A stretch of DNA of 43,664 bases from Deinococcus murrayi DSM 11303 (GCF_000482805.1 NZ_AXWT01000018.1:1-43664); one strand, 5' to 3'. Counted from the first letter of the stretch, positions 24,526 to 35,175 are shown. Program-made: numbers and translations. The notes: a model not told the origin generated them from the letters alone.

Positions 24526-25920
24526 TCATGCCCGGCCCCCCACCGTGATTTCCGAAATCAGGATGTGCGGCTGACCCACGTCGGTGGGCAGCGAGCCGGA
24601 GATGCTGCCGCACATGCCCTGGCCCAGGGCGAGGTCGCCCGCCACGCCCACGATGTTCCGGAGGTCCTGCGCCCCGTTGCCCACCAGGGACGCGCCCCTC
24701 AGCGGCTCGGCAATCTCGCCCTTCCGAATCAGGTACGCCTCGTTCACCGCGAAGTTGTAGTCCCCGGTGCCGGGGGTCACACTGCCGCCGCCCATCCGCC
24801 GGGCGTAAATGCCGTGCGACACCTGCCCGATGAGGCTTTCGGGCGTCTCTCGTCCGTTGTCGATGAAGGTCGAGCGCATCCGGCTCGCGGGCGCGAAGGT
24901 GTAGTTCTGCCGCCGCCCGCTGCCCGTGCGGGCGTACCCCGTCTTCAGGCTGCCCACCCGGTCCACCATGAAGGACTTCAGCACGCCCCGCTCGATGAGG
25001 ACCGTGCGCTCGCCGGGCATGCCCTCGTCGTCCACGGTGACCTGCCCCCAGGAACCGGGGATGGTGCCGTCGTCAATGGCGGACACCGACTCGTGGGCAA
25101 TCTTCTCGCCCAGCTTGTCGGCGAAGACGCTCGCGTTTTTCTCCACCGCCGTCGTCTCCAGGATGTGCCCGCAGGCCTCGTGGAAGATGACCCCGCCGAA
25201 CTCGTTGCCGATGACCACCGGGAGCTTCCCGGCGGGCGCGTACCCGGCCCGCAGCATGGCGTTGGCGATACGGGCGGCCTCCGCGCCGATGGCTTCGGGC
25301 GTGACCGTCTCGAAGAACTCCAGGCCCTGCCCCGCGCCGGGACCGTAGAACCCGGTCTGGCGCAGGGTGCCGTCCTGGGCGATGGCGGTCACGCTCAGGC
25401 GGGTCCAGACGCGCTCGTCTTCGGCCCACAGCCCCTCGCTGTTCGCCACGAGCACGCGCTGCACCCGGTCGAGGTAGTTCACGTCCACGGTCTTGACATC
25501 GCCCACCCCCGCCGCGCCGCCGTGCGCCCGGCGCATCAGCGCGAGCTTGTCGCGTCCCGCCGCGTGCAGGGGGTGTTCACGGGCCACGTACAGGGGCGGC
25601 GCGTCCACCCGCCGGAAGTCCAGGCCGCCCGCGCCCGTGCGGTCCGTCTCGCCCGCCGCGCCCCTGGCCCGCGCCACCTGCGAGGCGAGGTCGCGCAGGC
25701 CCTCCGGCGTCACGTCGTTGGTGTAGGCGTACACCACCCGCGTGCCGTACAGCAGCCGCAGCCCGGCCCCGAACAGGTTGCCGCCCCCCGCGTCCTTCAC
25801 CTCCCCCTGGTGCAGCCGCAGGGTGGTGTTCACGCTGTCTTCCACGAAAAGTTCCGAGAAGTCCGCCCCACCCGCACGGGCAAGGGTCAGCACTTCGGCA
25901 ACGAGGGCTTCACTGAGCAT
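24526..25920 (-). CDS. tldD: TldD metalloprotease subunit
   Basis: 464 residues. The zinc protease motif HExxxH is present at 247-252 (HEACGH), and the C-terminal metal-binding Cys is in GMCGSISGSLPTDVGQP. The family signature GNEFGGVIFHEACGH is intact. It acts with PmbA/TldE in the cytoplasm on peptides or peptide-modified products. AGGAGAC six bases before the ATG gives a Shine-Dalgarno start. Confidence 0.93.
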   Translation of the reverse strand: MLSEALVAEVLTLARAGGADFSELFVEDSVNTTLRLHQGEVKDAGGGNLFGAGLRLLYGTRVVYAYTNDVTPEGLRDLASQVARARGAAGETDRTGAGGLDFRRVDAPPLYVAREHPLHAAGRDKLALMRRAHGGAAGVGDVKTVDVNYLDRVQRVLVANSEGLWAEDERVWTRLSVTAIAQDGTLRQTGFYGPGAGQGLEFFETVTPEAIGAEAARIANAMLRAGYAPAGKLPVVIGNEFGGVIFHEACGHILETTAVEKNASVFADKLGEKIAHESVSAIDDGTIPGSWGQVTVDDEGMPGERTVLIERGVLKSFMVDRVGSLKTGYARTGSGRRQNYTFAPASRMRSTFIDNGRETPESLIGQVSHGIYARRMGGGSVTPGTGDYNFAVNEAYLIRKGEIAEPLRGASLVGNGAQDLRNIVGVAGDLALGQGMCGSISGSLPTDVGQPHILISEITVGGRA

Positions 25921-26040
25921 GGTGTCTCCTGGGGCCGTCCGCGCGAGGGAGGGCCGGAAAGGTGGCTTGGGCTTGCGCCTTCACTATGCCGCGCCGGGGC
26001 GGGCGGGGGTGGGGGTTAGGCCATTTGTGTTAGGCGAGCT

Positions 26041-26070
26041 TTCAGCCTTCAGCGGGCAGCGTTCAGCCGC
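26041..26070 (+). repeat. TTCAGC-type short repeat fragment
   Basis: The words TTCAGCCTTCAGCGGGCAGC and GTTCAGCC recur in tandem upstream of the DUF3006 gene. They resemble the dispersed small repeats at 24447 and 40273. The 248-bp gap between tldD and the DUF3006 gene holds nothing else recognisable except the -10 box at 26157. Confidence 0.45.
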
Positions 26071-26168
26071 CAGTGCTGTGGCTGCGGCTCCCCGCTGTGG
26101 ATGGCTGGTGGACAACCGCTTCCCACTGCGCCCTGGGCAGAAGCCCTCCGCCGCGCTACGCTGGGAGC

Positions 26169-26447
26169 GTGAACGACGGGCCGGAACGCTGGACGGTGGA
26201 CGCCATCGAGGACAGTCCGCAGGGACCCCTGGCGCGGGTGGAGCGCTCGGACGGCCTGACCTTTGACGTGCCCCTGCACGCGCTGCCCGCTGGGGTGCGC
26301 GAGGGGGACCTGCTGGGGGTGGTGGAGGGGCCGGACGGGGTGACCCTGCACCTGCTGCCCGCCGAGACGGCCACCCAGCGCCGCGCCGCCCAACGTCGCC
26401 TGGACGCCCTGAACGCCGAGGGTGGGGAAGAGGAGATCACCCTATGA
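26169..26447 (+). CDS. DUF3006 family protein
   Basis: 92 residues from GTG at 26169. The small beta-rich domain (RWTVDAIEDSPQGPLARVER, PAGVREGDLLGVVEG) matches DUF3006, which usually sits beside ComEC-like MBL-fold hydrolase genes, as here. Its function is unknown. TACGCT at 26157-26162 lies 6 nt upstream, a leaderless start, and the gene overlaps the next by ATGA, so the two are probably made together. Confidence 0.85.
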   Translation: MNDGPERWTVDAIEDSPQGPLARVERSDGLTFDVPLHALPAGVREGDLLGVVEGPDGVTLHLLPAETATQRRAAQRRLDALNAEGGEEEITL

Positions 26448-27436
26448 GCACCCGCAAGGCCCCCAGCGGCAAGGCCCCCGCCCGCGCCGGGAAAAAAGCC
26501 CCCGCCCGCAAGCCCGCCCCGAAGGGGAAGGGAGGCAAACGCCGGGGCGGGCCGGGACCGTCCGACCTGCTGGGGCTGTTCGTCCTGCTGCTCACGGCGG
26601 GGCTGGCTGCCTGCGCGGGCAAGGAGGTGCTCAGCGGGGGCAGTGGGGAGGGGTCAGCAGAAGCCCAGGTTCCCTCCGGGCAGGTGGTCATTCGCTTCCT
26701 GGATGTCGGGCAGGGGGACGCCGTGCTCGTCCGCAGTCCGGAGGGCAAGACCCTGCTCTATGACGGGGGGCGCAGCGCCGAGCGGATGCGGGAGCACCTC
26801 ACGACCTACGGGGTGGACAAAATCGACCTGATGGTCGCCAGCCACGCCGACGCCGACCATATCGCGGGGCTGGTTCCGGCGGCGCAGCGGGCCAAGCCGA
26901 CCCTCTTTATCAACAACGGCATCGCCGGAACCACCCAGACCTGGGGGCGGCTGGTCTCGGCCCTCGAGGAAGCCGGGACCACCTTCCAGAAAGCCAACAA
27001 GCAGGTGGTCAACCTCGGCAGCGTGAAGGTGCGGGTCATCGCGCCGCCCCCCGGCTTGGGCGACGAGCAGAACGTCAACAGCGTGGGCGTCCGCATCGAG
27101 TTCGGGGAGTTCCGAGCGCTGCTGACGGGTGACAGCGAGCGGCCCGAAACCGAAGCCTGGCTCGCGCAGGACCGCCCAGAGATTCGGGGACCCTTCCAGG
27201 TCTACAAGAGCATCCACCACGGGGCCGCCAACGGCGACCATCCCGCCTGGCTCGCCACCGTGCGGCCCCAGAACGTGGTGATTGGGGTGGGGCCGAACAA
27301 CTACGGCCACCCCACTGAGGCGGCCCTCGCCCTCTACCGCGAGACGGGTGCCCGCGTCTACCGCACCGACCGCCAGGGCACGGTGACCTTCACGGCCAGC
27401 GCGGACGGCACCTACACGGTCACGACCGACCGCTGA
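26444..27436 (+). CDS. ComEC-like MBL-fold hydrolase, putative lipoprotein with basic N-terminus
   Basis: 330 residues. The MBL zinc motif HxDxDH is at 134-139 (HADADH), preceded by FLDVGQGDAVLV, a signature of ComEC/Rec2 C-terminal domains and secreted MBL nucleases. Cys57 ends a lipobox (LAAC) after a hydrophobic run, so the enzyme is likely lipid-anchored outside. Unusually, a 39-residue Lys/Arg/Ala/Pro/Gly-rich segment precedes the membrane signal. It may hydrolyse nucleic acids; this is inference from family. Confidence 0.85.
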   Translation: MSTRKAPSGKAPARAGKKAPARKPAPKGKGGKRRGGPGPSDLLGLFVLLLTAGLAACAGKEVLSGGSGEGSAEAQVPSGQVVIRFLDVGQGDAVLVRSPEGKTLLYDGGRSAERMREHLTTYGVDKIDLMVASHADADHIAGLVPAAQRAKPTLFINNGIAGTTQTWGRLVSALEEAGTTFQKANKQVVNLGSVKVRVIAPPPGLGDEQNVNSVGVRIEFGEFRALLTGDSERPETEAWLAQDRPEIRGPFQVYKSIHHGAANGDHPAWLATVRPQNVVIGVGPNNYGHPTEAALALYRETGARVYRTDRQGTVTFTASADGTYTVTTDR

Positions 27437-27905
27437 ACTCCTCCGCCCCCGTTTCCTCCTCCACCGTTATCCGCACGTCCGCCGAGTCGCCCAGGGCGCG
27501 GCAGTAGGGGCACAGCGCCCGCGCCTCCCGCACCATTCGCTCGGCTTCCTCGCGGCCCAGGCCCGGCAGTGAGACGCGCAGTTCTACGTCGAGGTGATAG
27601 CTGGGGTCCGCGTCGTCCTCGCGGCGCAGGCCCACCACGCCGGTCACCTGCGAGGTGCCGAAGGTCACGCCGTCGCGCCGGGCGACCATGCCGACCGCGC
27701 TCTGGAAGGACGCGGCAAGGGCAGCGGCAAAGAGCTGCTCCGGGTTGGTGCCCACGCCGCCGTCGCCGCCGATTTCCTGCGGCACGCTGAACTTGACGCC
27801 GAGGTGGTGGTCGGGCGTCTCGATGTAGCCGTTGCGTCCGCCGTGGGCCGTCGCCTCGCTGCGGGTGAGGACTTTGCCGCGTGCCTGCTCGCCTGGCTGG
27901 GTCAT
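27420..27905 (-). CDS. OsmC/Ohr family protein lacking the first catalytic cysteine
   Basis: 161 residues from ATG at 27905. Ohr features are visible: TNPEQLFAAALAASFQSAV and ALCPYCRALGDSADV. In Ohr and OsmC, two cysteines reduce organic peroxides. Here the first is Ser66 (AASF instead of AACF), while the second motif keeps Cys132 and adds Cys135. The catalytic chemistry must differ, or the protein may have lost peroxidase activity. It overlaps the convergent MBL gene by 17 bp. No Shine-Dalgarno or -10 is clear. Confidence 0.8.
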   Translation of the reverse strand: MTQPGEQARGKVLTRSEATAHGGRNGYIETPDHHLGVKFSVPQEIGGDGGVGTNPEQLFAAALAASFQSAVGMVARRDGVTFGTSQVTGVVGLRREDDADPSYHLDVELRVSLPGLGREEAERMVREARALCPYCRALGDSADVRITVEEETGAEEFSGRS

Positions 27906-28046
27906 GCTGCCCATGCTCGCTGGCGGGTGCGCCCGCGGACGGTAGGCGGGCTGACCGTGTGAAGGGACGGTGGGGGCGGGGCGCAGGTTCCGGGCTTGTT
28001 CTCCCGGCTGGGAAATCCCCACGCCCATCCCCTACACTGCCTCCCG

Positions 28047-28790
28047 ATGTCTGGCCCCCTTTCCCCCCGCAGCCTGCCGCAGCCGGGGCACCTCTACGAC
28101 GTGGCCGTGATGGGTGCGGGCCTCGCGGGCACCGAACTCGCCTGGCGGCTCGCCCGCGCCGGGGGGGACGTCCTGCTCGTCACCCAGGCCCTCGACCACC
28201 TCGGCAACCTCTACGGCCCGACCGTGGAGGGCGCGGACTTTCCGCCCGGCAGCCTGTTCGCGGCGGTCGCCGCCCGCATGGCCCCCGATACCGACGGCTG
28301 GACCTTCCACCGCCTCCTGAAAGCCGAGGTTGAGGCCACCCCCGGCATTCACCTCCTGCAAAGCACCGTGACCGGATTGGAGGAAGAGGACGCTCGCCTC
28401 ACCCTCACCACCTGGGAAGGCCCCGCCCTGCACGCCCGGCGGGGGGTGCTCGCGGTGGGGGCGTTCCTCAAGGGCCGCCTCCTGATTGGGGACACGATGG
28501 AAGAAGCCGGGCGGCTCTCCGAGGTCGCCTACGACTTCCTCGCCGACGACCTCGCCCGCGCCGGGCTGTGGCTCGTCGGGGCCGAGCAGGAAGCCGCCGG
28601 GGTGGACGGCGCTCCCTCTTACGCGGTGCGCTTTCTCACCCCCGCGCCGGAGGAGCTGGACGGCTTCCGGGTCAGGCGCTTTGAGCACCTCTATGCCCTG
28701 GGCCGCTGCACGCCGGGCGAGCACACCTACCGCAGCGTGCTGGAGGACGCCGCCCGCCTCGCCACCGAGCTGCTGGAGGTGGGGGCGTGA
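28047..28790 (+). CDS. Small-form GidA (FAD-dependent, MnmG-related)
   Basis: 247 residues. The FAD-binding GxGxxG is at 23-28 (GAGLAG), with the MnmG-like GRLLIGDT further on. It lacks the long C-terminal domain of full-length MnmG (about 600 residues). Small GidA proteins of this size are known from Thermus, with a solved FAD-bound structure but no settled reaction; a tRNA-modification role is suspected. TACACT (28033-28038) is 8 nt before the ATG. It overlaps trmB by GTGA. Confidence 0.85.
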   Translation: MSGPLSPRSLPQPGHLYDVAVMGAGLAGTELAWRLARAGGDVLLVTQALDHLGNLYGPTVEGADFPPGSLFAAVAARMAPDTDGWTFHRLLKAEVEATPGIHLLQSTVTGLEEEDARLTLTTWEGPALHARRGVLAVGAFLKGRLLIGDTMEEAGRLSEVAYDFLADDLARAGLWLVGAEQEAAGVDGAPSYAVRFLTPAPEELDGFRVRRFEHLYALGRCTPGEHTYRSVLEDAARLATELLEVGA

Positions 28791-29797
28791 TTTTCCGCTT
28801 CTCGGACTTCCAGTTCCCCGCAGACCCCGCCCGGCTCTACCCCGACACGCCGGGGCGTCCCTGGATTCTGGAGGTGGGCTTCGGGGACGGGCGCTTCTGG
28901 CCGCACTTCGCCGCGAGCTTCCCGGAAGCGCCCAACTACCTCGGCGTCGAAATCAGCGGCACGTCTCTCCTCAAGGCCGAGCGGCGGCTGCGGGCGGCGG
29001 GCTTGCGAAACGCGGTGCTCACCCGCCTGCCCGCTGCGCCCCTCATCCGCGAGGTGGTGCCGCCGGGTGCCCTGAGCGCGATTGTCGTGAACTTTCCCGA
29101 CCCCTGGCCCAAGGCGGGCCACGAGGCGCACCGCCTGCTGCGGGCACCCTTTTTCCGGCTGGCCGCGAGCCGCCTGGAGCCGGGCGGGGCCGTGCTGTTC
29201 ACCACCGACCACGAGGAATACTTCGAGTTCGCCTGCCGGGAGGCGGGGGCGAGCGGCGTGATGGCCGTTCACCTCGGCAAACCTCCGCCCCCCGCCGCGC
29301 TGGAAACCAAGTACGCCCTGAAATGGCGTGACCTGGGCCTCGCTCCTCTCCACGCCCGCTTCGTGCCGACCGTGCCCGCCGCCGCCCTGGCGAACGAGTT
29401 TCCCGTCACCGCCACCCGCTTTCCCGACGCCGAGGATGCCCCTGCCGTGCCTCACGCCATTCTGACCCTGCCCGCCGACTTCGCCCCCACCGCATTCGCC
29501 AAGCACACGGCCCGTGGCGGCGTCACCCGCGACAACCCGGACGGCTGGACCGTCGTGCTGCTCGACCTCTACGCCCGCCTCGGCGAGGGGGGGTGGGTGG
29601 CCCTCGCCCACGTTGTGGAGGGCGAACTCACCCAGGAGGTGCTCGTCGGCATCACTGCGCGGGAGGACGGCTCGCACCTCGTCCGGCTCTCGCGCTTTGG
29701 TGGCCCGGTGGTCACGCCCGGCGTGAAGGCGGCGGTGGGCGTGCTGACGGACTGGCTGGAGGCGCAGGGGGCGCGGGTCACCCACCGGGGGTACTGA
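28787..29797 (+). CDS. trmB: tRNA (guanine-N7-)-methyltransferase with C-terminal extension
   Basis: 336 residues. The core methyltransferase (about 1-205) has the SAM motif ILEVGFGDGRFW and the TrmB hallmark NFPDPWPKAGHEAHRLL. TrmB methylates G46 in the variable loop of tRNA using SAM. Residues beyond about 205 form a long extra domain not found in the E. coli enzyme; Aquifex TrmB also has a C-terminal extension. The GTG start overlaps the small GidA stop, coupling two probable tRNA genes. Confidence 0.88.
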   Translation: MIFRFSDFQFPADPARLYPDTPGRPWILEVGFGDGRFWPHFAASFPEAPNYLGVEISGTSLLKAERRLRAAGLRNAVLTRLPAAPLIREVVPPGALSAIVVNFPDPWPKAGHEAHRLLRAPFFRLAASRLEPGGAVLFTTDHEEYFEFACREAGASGVMAVHLGKPPPPAALETKYALKWRDLGLAPLHARFVPTVPAAALANEFPVTATRFPDAEDAPAVPHAILTLPADFAPTAFAKHTARGGVTRDNPDGWTVVLLDLYARLGEGGWVALAHVVEGELTQEVLVGITAREDGSHLVRLSRFGGPVVTPGVKAAVGVLTDWLEAQGARVTHRGY

Positions 29798-29854
29798 GGC
29801 GGCCCGCAGCCTCCTTGGGTTCTCCGCGCCGTTCCGGGTAGGCTCAGACGCGCT

Positions 29855-30781
29855 GTGTCCCCGCCCGCTGCCCTGCACTTCACCCATGAACCGATGTCCG
29901 TCATCCTGCCCGCCCTGCGGATGGCCCTGGCGGGGGCGGGCGAGGTCACCTTCACCGTGCCCGACCCCGACCTGGGGCTGGGCCTGTACGCGGGCGAGGT
30001 AACCCCGCAGGGCCTGCACCGCTCCTGGCAGACCTGGACCGACCTCGCGGACCTGCTGGGGGCACACCTGCTCACCCCGGAACGGGCCGGGGAGGGCCGG
30101 GTCCGGCTGCGGCTGCGGGCCTGGGCCGACGCGCCCGAACCCGACGCCGGGGGGTACGGGACAGGGGGCGACTGGGCGCGGGTGGACAAGCTGGAAGACC
30201 CGGTGTTCCTCTTCACGCTGGTGGAGGCGCTGCGCCGGGTCAGTCCCCCGGAGGGCGGGCGGGTGCTCGCGCTGGGGGTGAACCGGGGCCGGGAGCTGGA
30301 CGCCCTGGAGCTGGCCTTTCCGGGCCGGGCGCTGGAGGTCGTCGGCCTGGACCTCGACGCTTCTGCCCTCGCGGCGGCGCGGGCGCGGCATCCGGGCGGG
30401 ACCTTCCTCGAACTCGACGTGACCACCCTGCCCCGGCCAGAGCTGGGCCAGTTTGACCTCATCCTCGCGCTGAGCCTGCTGCAAAGCCCCAGCATCCGGC
30501 AGGACGTGCTCCTCGCGGCCCTGCGGCGGCAGCACCTCACCCCCCGCGGGGGCCTCGTGCTGGGCTACCCCAATGCCCGCTACCGCGACGGTTCGCTCAG
30601 CTACGGGGCGCGGCTGCGCAACTTCGCCCGTCCGGACCTCAGCCTGCTCGCCGCCGACGTGACCGAAGCCCGCCGGGGCCTCCAGAAGGCGGGCTTCAAG
30701 GTCTTTGTGACTGGAAAGTACGAGGTGCTCGTCACGGCGATTCCGGCGGGGGCGCGGACGCCGGGCGGACTGGAGCTGTGA
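29855..30781 (+). CDS. Class I SAM-dependent methyltransferase
   Basis: 308 residues. A variable N-terminal domain (1-135) is followed by a Rossmann methyltransferase fold: VLALGVNRGRELDALEL (motif I), VVGLDLDASALAAARAR (motif II), FDLILALSLLQSP and LTPRGGLVLGYPNARYRDG. The substrate is unknown. GTG at 29855 follows TAGGCT (29839-29844) by 10 nt, a little longer than other such starts here. It lies 57 bp after trmB, so read-through from that operon is possible. Confidence 0.78.
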   Translation: MSPPAALHFTHEPMSVILPALRMALAGAGEVTFTVPDPDLGLGLYAGEVTPQGLHRSWQTWTDLADLLGAHLLTPERAGEGRVRLRLRAWADAPEPDAGGYGTGGDWARVDKLEDPVFLFTLVEALRRVSPPEGGRVLALGVNRGRELDALELAFPGRALEVVGLDLDASALAAARARHPGGTFLELDVTTLPRPELGQFDLILALSLLQSPSIRQDVLLAALRRQHLTPRGGLVLGYPNARYRDGSLSYGARLRNFARPDLSLLAADVTEARRGLQKAGFKVFVTGKYEVLVTAIPAGARTPGGLEL

Positions 30782-30787
30782 AGAGGC

Positions 30788-31150
30788 TCAGCGCCGTCGG
30801 CTGCCCACCGCCAGCAGCGCCCCGAAGAGGGCGAGGTTTTTCAGGAACTGCGTCTGCTGCTGCTGGCGCTCGCGGCCCTCGCGGTCCCAGAAGGGATGGC
30901 CGATGACGGTAGTCGGCACCAGGCTGATTGCCAGCGCCGCGCTCGCCGCGCGGGGGGCGATGCCCAGCGCGAGCAGGGTTCCGGCCCCCACCAGCACCGC
31001 GCTGTTCACCTTGACGGCAAGTTCGGGCTGCGGGATTTCCGCCCCGCGGGTGGCCCGCACGATGGGTTCGGGGTTCTGGAGGTGGTCCAGCCCATTTTTG
31101 ATAAAGACGCTCGCGAGCAGCGCCCGCCCGATGGCTCCCGTCACGCTCAT
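30788..31150 (-). CDS. DoxX family membrane protein
   Basis: 120 residues with four hydrophobic helices. The N-terminus (GRALLASVFIKNGLDHLQNP) and FWDREGRERQQQQTQFLKNLALFGALL are typical of DoxX, a family of small quinone- or redox-associated membrane proteins of varied role. AAGGAGG lies six bases before the ATG, and TATACT (31182-31177) is a near-perfect -10, so this gene uses a conventional leader. Confidence 0.88.
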   Translation of the reverse strand: MSVTGAIGRALLASVFIKNGLDHLQNPEPIVRATRGAEIPQPELAVKVNSAVLVGAGTLLALGIAPRAASAALAISLVPTTVIGHPFWDREGRERQQQQTQFLKNLALFGALLAVGSRRR

Positions 31151-31203
31151 GTGCCCTCCTTGACTTGGAAGGTCAGTATAGGGGGCGAGGGGGGCCGCGT
31201 CCG

Positions 31204-31931
<728 letters not shown>

Positions 31932-31935
<4 letters not shown>

Positions 31936-32759
31936 GTCGTCACCTGCTGCACCGTGACATTGTGCTCTCTTTCGCCCGTGAGAAGGGCGATGACGGGCCG
32001 CGCCGCCGCCGGGTCCCCGGTCACGAGGCAGGTGACGTGCCCGTCTCCCGTCCCCTCCCGCAGCCGCCCCGCCGCTGCAAGCACGTTGCGGGTATGCCGC
32101 GCCACCGCTGCCCCCGAATCCAAGAGCGCGAAGGTGTCCCCAAACTCGGCCCGGATGCTGCCCGCCAGGAAGGGGTAATGGGTACAGCCCAAGACGAGCT
32201 GGTCGGCCCCGGCCTCCGCCAGCGGGGTGAGCACCTCCCGCAGCACCGCCCGCGCCCGCTCGCCCTCCGCTTGCCCCGCCTCCACCAGCGGCACGAGGGC
32301 AGCGCTCACGGCGGTCAGGACCCGCACCCCGGCGGGGTCCGCGAAGCGCTCGATGACGTCTCTCAGGAGGGTGCCCCGCAGCGTGCCCGGCGTGGCCAGC
32401 ACCCCCACCACCCCGGTGCGGGTTGCGGCCACGGCGGGCTTGACGGCGGGTACCAGGCCGATCACCGGAAAGTCCGGGCCGTACCGCTCACGCAGGTGCC
32501 CCAGGCTGAAGGCCGAGGCCGTGTTGCACGCCACCACCACCCCCCCCGCCCCCCGCGCGTGCAGCGCCGCGACCGCCCGCGCCGTGAGGTCGCGGATGTC
32601 GTCGTCGGGGCGGCCACCGTAGGGCACGTGTGCGGTGTCCGCGAGGTACAGGAAATCCTGCCCCGGCATCGCCCGGCGCAGCTCTGAGAGTACGCTCAGG
32701 CCCCCCACGCCGGAATCGAATACACCGAGGGGAGCTGTGGGGGGGGTCGGCGGCGTCAT
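31932..32759 (-). CDS. murI: Glutamate racemase
   Basis: 275 residues. The two catalytic cysteines are Cys78 (VVACNTASAF) and Cys192 (VLGCTHYPFL), with Asp15 (FDSGVGGLSVL) and His194. The enzyme supplies D-glutamate for peptidoglycan. TATCAT (32773-32768) lies 8 nt before the ATG. It forms an overlapping operon with rph. Confidence 0.96.
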
Positions 32760-32828
32760 CGGGGGGGATGATAGCGGGGGTCAGCGGGACGGGGGGACGA
32801 CCACTCCCCGAACGAAAAAATCAGAACG

Positions 32829-32867
32829 AAAAAGAAAAAAAGAGGCCCCCAGGCGGAGATCTCCTCT
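32829..32867 (-). terminator. Intrinsic terminator-like hairpin after the aminotransferase
   Basis: On the minus strand AGAGG (32867-32863) and CCTCT (32845-32841) can close a hairpin around a GGAGATCTCC palindrome (32864-32855), followed by a long T-rich tract (complement of the A run 32829-32840). It lies 14 bp past the lysN-like stop. Confidence 0.6.
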
Positions 32868-32880
32868 CTCTTTCCGACCC

Positions 32881-34113
32881 TCAAGCGGAGGCCATCGCCT
32901 CCCGGAAGGTCTCCGCCAGCGCCCGGATGCCGCGCTCAATCTGCTCTGGGGTGGCGCTGGAATAACTCAGGCGCATGGTGTTGGCCCCGCCGCCGAGCGC
33001 GTAAAAGGGACGGCCCGGCACATAGGCCACACCCCGTTCGATGGCGCGGGGAAACAGTTCGGTGGTATCCAAGCCTTGCGGCAGGGTGACCCACAGGAAC
33101 ATGCCGCCTTCGGGTTCAGTGAACTGTACGCCCGCCGGGAAGTGCTCGCGGATGCGGCCCACCATGTCCCGCGCCCGCTCGCCGTAAGCCTGCTTCACAA
33201 GTTCAATCTGCCGGGGGAGCACCTCGTGCACCAGCTCGGTGATAATCATCTGGTTGAAAATCGGCGTGTGCAGGTCAGCGCCCTGCTTGGCCTGCACCAG
33301 CTTCTCGATGATGAGCTGCGGCCCCTGCACCCAGGCGTCGCGCAGCCCCGGCACCAGCGTCTTGGAAAAGGACCCCGAATACAGCACGTGGTTGCGCTCT
33401 GGGTCGCCGCCCGCGTGCTCCAGCCCCAGGGCAAAGAGGCTGGGCAACGCCTCGCCCCGGAAGCGCAGCTTGCCGTAAGGGTCGTCCTCCAGCACGAACA
33501 CCCCGTACTGGGCGGTCAGCTCGACGAGGCGGCGGCGGCGCTCCAGGCTGAGGGTGCGCCCGGTCGGGTTCTGGAAGTTGGGAATCGCGTACAGCAGCTT
33601 GGCGGGGTGCGCCCTGAGCACGTCTTCCAGTGCGTCCACGTCGATGCCGTGCTCGTCGGTGGGCAGCTCCACGTAGCGCGGGCCGTAGGGCTGAAAGGAT
33701 TGCAGCGCGCCGAGGTAGGTCGGGGCCTCCACGAGCACCACGTCGCCCTCGTCAATCAGAATCTTGCCGAGCAGGTCCAGCCCCTGCTGGCTGCCGGTCA
33801 CGATTTGTACGTGCCCCGGCGTCAGCCCCGGCGTTTGGGCGGCAATCCATTCGCGCAGGGGAAGGTGGCCCTCGGTCGTGCCGTACTGCACGGCGGCGGG
33901 GCCGTAGCGGTCGAGCACCGCATGGGCGGCTTGCCGAATCGCGTCGAGGGGGAACAGCTCTGGGGCGGGCAGGCCCCCCGCAAAGGAGATGATGTCGGGG
34001 CGCTGCGTGAGCTTGAGCAGTTCGCGAATGGCGCTCGCGCTCATGCGCCCAGCCCGCTGAGAGAGCCGCGCAGCGAAGTCCGCGCCGGGCCGCGTGGGGG
34101 TGACCTGGGTCAT
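32881..34113 (-). CDS. PLP-dependent aminotransferase, LysN-like
   Basis: 410 residues, fold type I. Family blocks: SFAGGLPAPELFP, YGTTEGHLPLREWIA, GSQQGLDLLGKILIDEGD, PNFQNPTGRTLSLERRR, VLEDDPYGKLRF, SGSFSKTLVPGLR (Lys carrying PLP) and RLSYSS. The closest known type is the Thermus alpha-aminoadipate aminotransferase LysN, active on several amino acids; no lysine genes lie nearby, so the physiological substrate is uncertain. TAGGAT (34125-34120) is 6 nt before the ATG. Confidence 0.88.
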   Translation of the reverse strand: MTQVTPTRPGADFAARLSQRAGRMSASAIRELLKLTQRPDIISFAGGLPAPELFPLDAIRQAAHAVLDRYGPAAVQYGTTEGHLPLREWIAAQTPGLTPGHVQIVTGSQQGLDLLGKILIDEGDVVLVEAPTYLGALQSFQPYGPRYVELPTDEHGIDVDALEDVLRAHPAKLLYAIPNFQNPTGRTLSLERRRRLVELTAQYGVFVLEDDPYGKLRFRGEALPSLFALGLEHAGGDPERNHVLYSGSFSKTLVPGLRDAWVQGPQLIIEKLVQAKQGADLHTPIFNQMIITELVHEVLPRQIELVKQAYGERARDMVGRIREHFPAGVQFTEPEGGMFLWVTLPQGLDTTELFPRAIERGVAYVPGRPFYALGGGANTMRLSYSSATPEQIERGIRALAETFREAMASA

Positions 34114-34179
34114 GGATCCATCCTACGCCCGCTTGCCCCCCAGCGGTGCGCCGTCCGGGGAAGATGGACCGGGGCGGGG

Positions 34180-34185
34180 TAGGAT
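34180..34185 (+). promoter_or_regulatory. -10 box of fba
   Basis: TAGGAT lies 72 bp before the fba ATG, implying a leader of about 65 nt. No good -35 hexamer is seen at 17 nt upstream. Confidence 0.4.
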
Positions 34186-34257
34186 GTCAGCGCACCGCGT
34201 GGCCTGCCCCCACCTTCCCCACTCAGCACCCCCGGCAGGCCCCGGCAAGGAGGATTC

Positions 34258-35175
<918 letters not shown>

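Noticed and set aside
26041..26140. Possible CRISPR-like repeat cluster
   Set aside because: The repeats are short, irregular and without spacers of constant length; no cas genes are present.
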